A stretch of DNA of 13,520 nt, taken from WVWW01 sp041568335 (GTDB taxonomy: Bacteria; Acidobacteriota; Polarisedimenticolia; Polarisedimenticolales; Polarisedimenticolaceae). Position numbers and translations under genes: made by a program. The notes beneath the pieces are model-generated. The model was not told the origin of the DNA. It was given only the letters and a program-made list of their open reading frames with translations, and ran no database searches. Of the stretch, positions 6,994 to 13,520 are shown in pieces; positions within the stretch are counted from its first letter, which is position 1, and each line of letters starts with the position of its first letter. The stretch lies in the NCBI GenBank assembly GCA_041568335.1, contig JBFFZZ010000056.1:1-13520 (forward strand). Reading direction: 5' to 3'.

Positions 6994-9771
6994 GTGAATC
7001 GCCGAACGCCGACCGTTCCACTCCTGCTTGCGGCCACGATCCTGTGCGGTTGCGCGGGGCCCTCCGACGACCCGCTCGACGTCGAACGGCTCGAGCTCCA
7101 GGAGAATCTGAGCGAGTCGCTGGCCAACGACCTGCTGGCCTTCTCGCTGGCGATGCGCAAAGCGGACCGGCAGCGTTTCGACGATTTCTGGGCCGACACG
7201 GTTTCGGCCACGCCGCTCCCCGATACCGACCCGGAGCGACACACGATCGCCGACCGCGCCGACAAGGGGGCCTGGTCATTCGGTGAGATGTCGGAATTCA
7301 CGCGCGACGACTACATCGACGAGCTGTGGTCGCTGGTCGAGCGTTACGAATCGCTCGAGGACGTGCGCTTCAAGGTCAAGCAGGTCGACTTCAACGAGGA
7401 CGGCACGCACGCCAAAGCCAAGATCAAGTTCTTCTTCGTCGGCAACCACGACGGCCCGGGCCGCGAGTGGATCAAGGGGCTGGCGTCGCTGGGCGCAGGC
7501 AAGACCGGCCCGGGCAAGCCGGAAGAGCCCTGGAAGATCGACCACTTCGAGCTGACCGAGATGGTCTCGCTGGTCACCGAGCACGAATGGTTCTCCGACG
7601 TGTCGGGACCGGCGGGCCTCAACGAGAAGTTTCCCAAGTTCGGCCAGGGCGCCAACGACGGGTTCGTCAACCACGGCGCGGCCGCCGCCGATGTGAACGC
7701 CGACGGCCTGATCGACGTCGCGGCGACGGGAGTGCTGGGCAACTTCCTGTATCTGAATGCGGGCGACGGCACGTTCACCGACGCCAGCGCCGACTCGCTG
7801 CTCAAGTTCACCCCGCCGGGATCCGGCGCCGCCTTCCTCGATTACGACAACGACGGCGATCCGGACCTGTTCCTCGCCGCGGTCGGCCGCCAATTGCTGC
7901 TGGAGAACCGTCGGATCCCCGATGGCGTGGTGCGCTTCGTCGACGTCTCGGAGGAAGCCGGTGTGGCGCAGAACGCGATCGGCTTCAGCGCGGTCGTCGC
8001 CGATGTCAACAACGACGGCCGGCAGGACGTCTACGTCTGCTCCTACAACCGCTACGGGACGATCATGCCCGACTCGTGGACCGCGGCATCGAACGGGACG
8101 CCCAACCTGTTGCTCGTCAACCGGGGCGATGGCACGTTCCGCAACGAGGCCGAGGCGTGGGGCGTGGCCGACTCGCGCTGGTCCTATGCGGCGCAATTCA
8201 TCGACCTCGATGACGACGGGGATCAGGATCTCTACGTCGCGAACGACTTCGGCGAGAACGCTTTCTATCGCAACGACGGCGGCAAGTTCACCGACACGTC
8301 GGCCGAGATGGGGATCGTGGATCCCGGTTTCGGAATGGGCGTCTCGTTCGGCGACTACGACCGCGACGGCGACTACGACCTCCACGTCACGAACATGTCC
8401 TCGACGGCGGGCAAGCGGATCCTCGAGCTGCTCTACCCGCCCGATCACCCGATGCGGCTGAGCCTCGACAAGCAGGCCGAGGGCAACAGCCTGTACGCCA
8501 ACCGGGGCGACGGCACGTTCGAGAACGTGACGGCCGCCATCGGGGGTCTCGGTGGCGGCTGGGCCTTCGGCGGTGGGTTCGTCGACTTCGACTGCGACGG
8601 CTGGGAGGACCTGCACACCCCCAACGGCTTCGTCTCGGGTGAGACGATGAAGGACACGTGAAGCCTGTTCTGGCGCCACGTGGTGGCTGCCACGGAGCAG
8701 GTCGAGGGTGAGGACAGCGTCGAGTTCCACAAGACGCACATGAGCGAGATCTTCGGCGACGGGTTCTCGTTCAGCGGCTACGAACGCGATCTGGTCAAGC
8801 TGAACGACCGCAACGGACGGTTCATCGATGTCTCGGGGATCAGCGGCGCGGACTCGATTTCGGACGGGCGCGGGACCGTCTACGCGGACTTCGACAACGA
8901 CGGCGACCCCGACATCTTCCTGACGGCGATGCAGCGCAAGGCGCACTACCTGTTCCGGAACAACATCGGGCAGGACGCGAACTACCTGCGCGTGGAGCTG
9001 GTCGGGACAAATTCCGGCACCGACGCGTACGGCGCGGCGGTCGAGATCGTGACCGCCGGCGGCTCGCAGCGGCGGATCAAGATGGGCGGCACCGGTTACC
9101 TGTCGCAGAGCGACGGCCGGTTGCTTTTCGGTCTGGGCACGGATACGACGGTGGACTCGTTGACGATTCGATGGCCGAGCGGTCTCGAGCAGAGACTCTC
9201 GAGTATCCCGGCCAACCGCTCGATCCGCGTGGTCGAGGGGAGCGACGCCTACGAGACGCTGGACCTGCCGACATTCTCGTTCCCCGAGCCGTGGAATCCC
9301 GCCGAGCAGCTCCTTGCCGACGCCGGGCTGACGATCGGCGATGCGTTCCCGACGTTGCTGCTGGACCCGCTGCCCGGCGGACCTCGGACGTTCGAGGAGG
9401 TCGGCGGACACGATCGCCGGACGCTGGTCAACCTGTGGGCGACGTGGTGCACCTCCTGCATCCGTGAGATGCCCGAGCTCAACCGCATGGCGCCGGGGTT
9501 CGCCGCTGCCGGGATCGACCTCGTCGGGATCAGCCTCGACTTCCAGGCGACGGACAGCGTCGCGCCGTTCCTCGAGCGGCTGGGGATCGACTATCCCGGC
9601 TTCATCATCCGCGAGCAGGGGGTGGAGCTGCTGTTCCCCGGTGGCGAGATCCGGGTGCCGCTCACGTTCCTGCTCGCGGCCGACGGTACGATCGAAGGGA
9701 TGTGGGCCGGCTGGACACCGTCCGTCGAGCGCGAGCTGTTCGCGTTGACCGGGCTGGCCGGAGCGTCGTAG
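6994..9771 (+). CDS. Predicted selenoprotein: FG-GAP/ASPIC-UnbV lipoprotein with C-terminal thioredoxin domain (UGA = Sec556)
   Basis: Read through one in-frame TGA at 8659, this is a 925-residue exported protein. The GTG start precedes a type II signal peptide with lipobox L17-C-G-C20, so C20 is probably lipidated. FG-GAP/VCBS-type D-x-(D/N)-x-D-G motifs begin at residues 233, 283, 337, 404, 454 and 531, and a seventh follows the TGA at 632. The ASPIC/UnbV domain spans about 663-749 (YGAAVEI, GYLSQSD, LTIRWPSG). A TlpA-like thioredoxin fold at about 770-920 has W818-C819-T-S-C822 and a VPLTF segment with the likely cis-proline. The TGA lies between motifs 6 and 7. It is followed by S-L-F-W-R-H-V-V, conserved in the paralogue downstream, and by a strong hairpin (see 8665). 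Truncation at the TGA would remove the ASPIC and thioredoxin domains. The gene itself ends in TAG. A conventional caller would make two genes (6994-8661 and about 8680-9771). Selenocysteine is the best explanation; a pseudogene is the main alternative. Confidence 0.85.
8659..8661 (+). other. In-frame TGA, predicted selenocysteine codon (Sec556)
   Basis: This TGA falls after GETMKDT and before SLFWRHVV in an otherwise open frame of 926 codons. The paralogue downstream has its only internal TGA at the equivalent place. Most other genes in the window use TGA as a true stop, so a global reassignment is excluded. Confidence 0.82.
8665..8700 (+). promoter_or_regulatory. Predicted bacterial SECIS hairpin 1
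   Basis: This hairpin begins 3 nt after the TGA. CTGTTC (8665-8670) pairs with GAGCAG (8695-8700) with one G-U; TGGC (8671-8674) pairs with GCCA (8689-8692); GCCAC (8675-8679) pairs with GTGGC (8683-8687). The apical loop is GTG at 8680-8682. T8688 and CG 8693-8694 are bulged on the 3' side. The loop starts 19 nt after the TGA and opens with G, consistent with the usual geometry of SelB-binding bacterial SECIS elements. The fold was done by eye. Confidence 0.65.
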
Positions 9772-9775
9772 ACCG

Positions 9776-12700
9776 ATGGCTCGCGTCTTTCTCTCCGTGG
9801 TCTTCGCCCTCGCGCTTTTTCCGGATTCCGGTTTGTCCGACCGGCTCGACCGGATGCGAGACTCTCCTCCGGTCTGGATGAACGTGCGCGACGATCCGGG
9901 CCAGGACGGCTGGGTCAGCGAGGTCTTCAGCGAAGCGGCCGGGCGGCAGCTGAAGCGGCTGGCGAGCTGGGTGGAGTCCAAGGAGGAGGTCGACCTCGCC
10001 ACGCTCGCGCATCCGCGGTTCTCGGCCTCGGCACGAGTCGGGCGGCCCGAGGTGGTTTTCGAGCGAGGGCCCCTCCGTGTGGGCCGGCGCCGAGCGGTCG
10101 ACGGCGCGGTTTCAGGCGATCGCGGCGCGGGCATCGAGGGGTTTGAGCGGATGCTGCGGCAGCTGTTCGATCCGCTCGAGGACCGGCCGCAGCGGCGCGT
10201 CAAGTTCAAGGTGGTCGCCGTGACCCCGGGCTCGACGGAGGCCGGCCAGGTGACCACCCGGGTGCTTTGCGAGGGCGTCGGGAGCGGCCCCGCGGGAAGC
10301 CTGCAACTCAACGTCACCCTGACCGTCGACTGGCTGCCCGGCGACGGAACGCCGCTCGTGGCCTCGATCTCCGTCGAGGACTACGAGCAAGTCGAGTTCG
10401 GTCCGGGGCGGACGACGATGTTCTCCGACGCTACCGAGTCCGTCCTCGGAGCCGAGCCTGCCTTCCGCGACCAGTTGCTCTTCGGCAACGAGTACTGGAT
10501 GCGTCGGATGCAGACGGTGCTGGGAATCGACAATTACGGTCACCACGGTCTCGCGGTGGGCGACGTCAACGGGGACGGCCTGGAGGATCTGTACGTCTGC
10601 CAGACCGGCGGGATGCCGAACCGCCTGTTCCTCCAGAACGAAGACGGTACGGCACGTGAGGTGGCCGCCGAGGCCGGCGTCGATTTCATGGATCGAACCC
10701 ACGCGGCCTTGCTGCTGGATCTCGACAACGATCACGACCAGGATCTCGTGCTATCGACCCAGACCTCACTCCTGTTTCTCGAGAACGATGGCGGAGGGAA
10801 GTTCAGGCTGGCCTTCGAGGGCGGGATGAGCGCGTACTCGCTGGCCGCCGCGGACTACGACGCGGACGGGGATTTGGATGTCTACGCGACCGCCTACGTC
10901 GCGCCGCCCGAATGGGAACGGCAAGGCGGACTCGGTCTGCAACCGTTGCCGTACCACGACGCGAACAACGGAGCGGCGAACGGCCTGTTTCGCAACGACG
11001 GCGACTGGACGTTCCGCGACGTCACCCGGGAAACGGGTCTCGACGTGAACAACCGGCGCTGGAGCTTCGCCGCCGCGTGGGCCGACTACGACGCGGACGG
11101 GGATCAGGACCTGTACGTCGCCAACGACTTCGGCCGCAACAACCTCTACCGCAACGATGGCGGGGAATTTATCGATGTCGCGGCTGCCGCGGGGGTCGAG
11201 GACAGCGCCTCCGGGATGTCGGTCTCCTGGGGGGATTACGACGGCGACGGCCTGCTCGACCTGTACGTCGCCAACATGTTCTCGTCCGCCGGGAACCGCA
11301 TCGTCCCGCAGCCCGGATTCAAGCCGGGAGCCGCTGCGGAGGTCAAGTCCGACTACCGACGATTCGCGCGCGGCAACACGCTGTTCCGTAACGCCGGTGA
11401 CGGGACCTTCCGCGACGTCAGCGAATCCGCCGGCGTGACGATGGGCCGCTGGGCCTGGTGTTCGCCGTTCATCGACGTGAACAACGACGGTCATGAAGAC
11501 CTCGTCGTGGCCAACGGGTACCTGACCAACGAGGAGAGTGGCGATTTGTGAAGCTTTTTCTGGCGGCAGGTCGTGTCGCAATCTCCACTCGAAGCCGGGG
11601 ATCGCCGGCAGGCCGAGGTTTACGGCAGGGCCTTGGATCAATGGAGCCGTTTGGTCCAGGCCGGCAACTCCCACAGCGGACACGAGCGCAACTGCGTGTT
11701 CCTGAACACGGCAGGAGGTCGTTTCGCCAACATCTCCGGTGTGAGCGGGTTGGATTTCTACGACGACGCGCGTGCCGTTGCGCCGGTCGACTGGGATCAT
11801 GACGGCGATCTCGACCTGTGGCTCGCGAATCGAACCGCGCCCCAATTGCGGTTCATGCGTAACGATGTCGCCGATCCCACTGCCTCGGTCGCCCTCCGAC
11901 TGATCGGCAAGACGGTGAACCGGGACGCCATCGGTGCCCGCGTGGAGCTGTTTCTCGACGACCGCGAAAGACCGCTGGTGCGACTCCTCGTCGCCGGCAA
12001 CGGCTTCCTGGCGCAGGGATCGAAGTGGCTCCACTTCGGGCTCGGCGACGCCCGGCGGATCCGACGCCTCGTCGTGCATTGGCCCGGTGGCGGCACCGAG
12101 AGGTTCGACGGCCTGCGCGCCGGCCGCCGCTACCGGCTCGTCCAGTCGACGGGCGTGGCCGAGCGGGTCGCGGACCGTGCGCGTCGGGTGACGCTCGACG
12201 CATCGGTGCTCGAGACCGGGCAGGGGAGCGCGCGGGCCGCCGTACGGCTCGCGTCGCGGCCCGCGCTGCCCGTGTTGCGGTACCGCGACTGGACCGGGCA
12301 GGAACGGGTCGTCGAGAAGCGCGCCGGGCGGCGGCTGTTGCTCAACCTGTGGGCCAGCTGGTGCGGCCCCTGCGCGGAGGAGCTGGGTGAGCTGGCGACG
12401 CGACGGGCCGACCTGAACGAAAGCGGTGTCGACGTGCTGGCGTTGAGCGTGGACGGCCTCGGCGACGAACGTTCGAGCGAGCCCGAAACGTTGCGCGAAT
12501 TCCTGCGGCAGCTCGACTTCCCGTTCGATTCGGGCGTCGCGACCGTCGAGATCGTGGACAAGCTCGAGCTGCTGTTCGCCCGTTTGTTCGGACGACACAT
12601 CTCTTTTCCCGTCCCCGTCAGCTTCCTGATCGACGGAGATGGGGACCTGGCCGTGATCTACAAGGGGCGGGTCGACGTCGACGACCTCCTGGCCGATGCC

Positions 12701-13480
12701 GGGCAGCTCGAGGGTCGAGACCTGCGCGACTGGGCCGCGCCGTTTTCCGGTCGCTGGTACACCCGGCCGACCGGTTTCGACGGCTCCCTCCTCGCCCGCG
12801 AGTACCTGCGCGCCGGCTACGCCGAGGATGCGGAGCCGCTGCTGCGCGCGGAGATGCGCGCCGGGGGGAACGCCGAGACCCGGCAGCTCCTCGCGACGGC
12901 GCTCTCCGTGCTCGGAAACACGGAGGAAGCCGAACGCCGCTACCGTGAATCGCTCGCGCTCGACCCGAGCTCGGTGCGGACGCACTACAACCTCGCGCTC
13001 CTGCTCGCGGACAACGACAGGCCGAAGGACGCGATCGAGCACTTCGAAGCCGCGCTGGAAGTCGACGAGTCGAACGCCGACGCCCATTTTGCCGTCGCCG
13101 GAGCGATGCTCGAGGTCGGTCGCGCCCGTGAGGCGGTCGGCCACTACCGCCGTGCGCTCGCCCTCCGCCCAGGCTGGGGTCGCGCGGGCAACGCGCTCGC
13201 CCGGCAGCTGGCCGCCGGTGCCGATCCGCACGTGCGCGATGTCGAGGCCGCGGTGCGGCTGGCCGAGCAGGCGTGCCGCGGGACGGACCACCAGGTACCC
13301 GAGCTGATGGACACGCTTGCCGTGGCGTATGCCGCCGTCGGTCGTTTCGAGGAGGCCGTCGCCGCCGCCCGCAAGGCCGCCGATCTGGCCGCAAACGCCG
13401 GCCGCACCGACTACGCCTCGGAGATCTCGAGCCGGCTCGACCTGTTCGAGAGCCGGAAGACCTGGACCGAACCGAACTGA
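9776..13480 (+). CDS. Predicted selenoprotein: FG-GAP/ASPIC-UnbV protein with thioredoxin and TPR domains (UGA = Sec592)
   Basis: Read through the in-frame TGA at 11549, this is a 1234-residue exported protein, starting 4 bases after the previous gene and paralogous to it. Residues 1-21 are a Sec-type signal peptide without a lipobox. FG-GAP/VCBS-type motifs begin at residues 263, 315, 360, 437, 487 and 567, then Sec592, then a seventh at 672. ASPIC/UnbV spans about 704-790 (IGARVEL, NGFLAQG, LVVHWPGG). A TlpA-like thioredoxin domain follows with W862-C863-G-P-C866, the classical active site, and a PVPVSFLID cis-proline segment. TPRs occupy about 1016-1210 (for example HYNLALLLADNDRPKDAIEHF and AYAAVGRFEEAV). 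The TGA is followed by S-F-F-W-R-Q-V-V and by a compact hairpin. Tandem arrangement and shared layout indicate gene duplication, with TPRs gained or lost. A conventional caller would split it at 11551, restarting at GTG 11573. The protein probably acts outside the cytoplasm in thiol/selenol redox chemistry; this is inference. Confidence 0.85.
11549..11551 (+). other. In-frame TGA, predicted selenocysteine codon (Sec592)
   Basis: This TGA falls after EESGDL and before SFFWRQVV, the position equivalent to the TGA at 8659. Of the 28 bases starting at the two TGAs, about 22 match between the copies, and most of the differences are at third codon positions. The same frame then stays open for another 642 codons. 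Confidence 0.83.
11563..11579 (+). promoter_or_regulatory. Predicted bacterial SECIS hairpin 2
   Basis: GCGGCA (11563-11568) pairs with TGTCGC (11574-11579), six pairs including one G-U, closing a five-base loop GGTCG at 11569-11573. The loop starts 18 nt after the TGA. The heptamer GCAGGTC (11566-11572 is GCAGGTC as written on this strand) also occurs, as I recall, at the tip of the E. coli fdhF SECIS at almost the same distance from its UGA. G and U in the apical loop are the bases SelB recognises there. Confidence 0.68.
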
Positions 13481-13487
13481 GCGCGGC

Positions 13488-13520
13488 GCTGCACATACAC
13501 CGCAAGCTCGCTGCACATAC
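13488..13520 (+). repeat. Short direct repeat, period 22 bases, cut by window end
   Basis: GCTGCACATAC occurs at 13488-13498 and again at 13510-13520, starting 8 bases after the last stop codon. The 11-base spacer is ACCGCAAGCTC. Two exact copies 22 bases apart suggest the start of a tandem repeat array or paired binding sites, but the window ends here. Confidence 0.4.

Noticed and set aside
8680..9771. Separate thioredoxin/ASPIC gene starting at GTG 8680
   Set aside because: It is in the same frame as the upstream ORF, starts in the middle of the conserved SLFWRHVV segment, has no ribosome binding site or signal peptide, and would leave an exported-type thioredoxin domain in the cytoplasm. 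Read-through explains it better.
11573..13480. Separate ASPIC-thioredoxin-TPR gene starting at GTG 11573
   Set aside because: Same reasoning: the GTG is a valine codon inside the conserved FWRQVV block and the fragment lacks a signal peptide, while the paralogue shows the same arrangement.
6994..13480. Both FG-GAP genes as pseudogenes or sequencing errors
   Set aside because: Each has only one stop, TGA, at the same aligned position, with intact frames and active-site residues on both sides. Two such coincidences are improbable.
7276..13516. Very long minus-strand open frames (about 1013 and 916 codons) opposite the FG-GAP genes
   Set aside because: They are antisense shadows of GC-rich genes with GAC/GTC-rich repeats. 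Their translations are low-complexity (Arg/Val/Asp/His-rich) with no recognisable domains, and the + strand has clear domains.
1..13520. Global UGA reassignment (to Trp or Gly)
   Set aside because: Most other genes here end in TGA, several in ATGA or TGATG overlaps with the next start, so TGA works as a stop.

Overview
This is a gene-dense, GC-rich bacterial window. Every convincing gene lies on the + strand and no stretch longer than about 90 bases lacks a gene. The gene set is a NarG/NxrA-type molybdoenzyme, an octaheme cytochrome c and large FG-GAP/ASPIC-UnbV proteins. It suggests a respiratory bacterium from a high-GC lineage such as Planctomycetota, Acidobacteriota or Myxococcota; the phylum cannot be fixed from the sequence alone. 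Almost every gene ends in TGA, often in ATGA or TGATG overlaps, so TGA is an ordinary stop codon here and the code is not globally altered.

Region 1 (1-4100) is a tightly coupled operon for a respiratory molybdenum oxidoreductase. It holds the C-terminal part of the catalytic alpha subunit (cut by the window start), an unrecognised 106-residue protein, the four-cluster Fe-S beta subunit, a TorD/NarJ-type assembly chaperone, and an unrecognised protein with an HDLLH motif and a C-terminal zinc ribbon. The alpha and beta subunits look most like the nitrite oxidoreductase/nitrate reductase branch of the DMSO reductase family, but the substrate cannot be read from this fragment.

Region 2 (4120-6909) continues in the same direction. 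It has an N-terminally anchored octaheme cytochrome c, a small four-helix membrane protein, and a cytoplasmic protein made of two PARP-type zinc fingers. The cytochrome and membrane protein are plausible electron-transfer partners of the molybdoenzyme, replacing a classical gamma subunit, which is not seen.

Region 3 (6994-13480) is the most striking part. Two tandem paralogous genes encode exported proteins built of FG-GAP/VCBS repeats, an ASPIC/UnbV domain and a C-terminal thioredoxin fold with a CxxC motif; the second also has TPRs. Each is interrupted by one in-frame TGA at the same place, just after the sixth FG-GAP-type motif. Each TGA is followed by the same conserved peptide pattern (S-x-F-W-R-x-V-V) and by a hairpin whose apical loop starts 18 or 19 nt after the TGA. 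The simplest reading is that both TGAs encode selenocysteine. That would give two large extracytoplasmic selenoproteins, and to my knowledge this is not one of the classical bacterial selenoprotein families. Conventional gene calling would split each gene into an FG-GAP fragment and a thioredoxin or thioredoxin-TPR fragment.

The last 40 bases hold the start of a possible short tandem repeat, cut by the window end. I saw no tRNA, rRNA, CRISPR array, insertion sequence or convincing intrinsic terminator.
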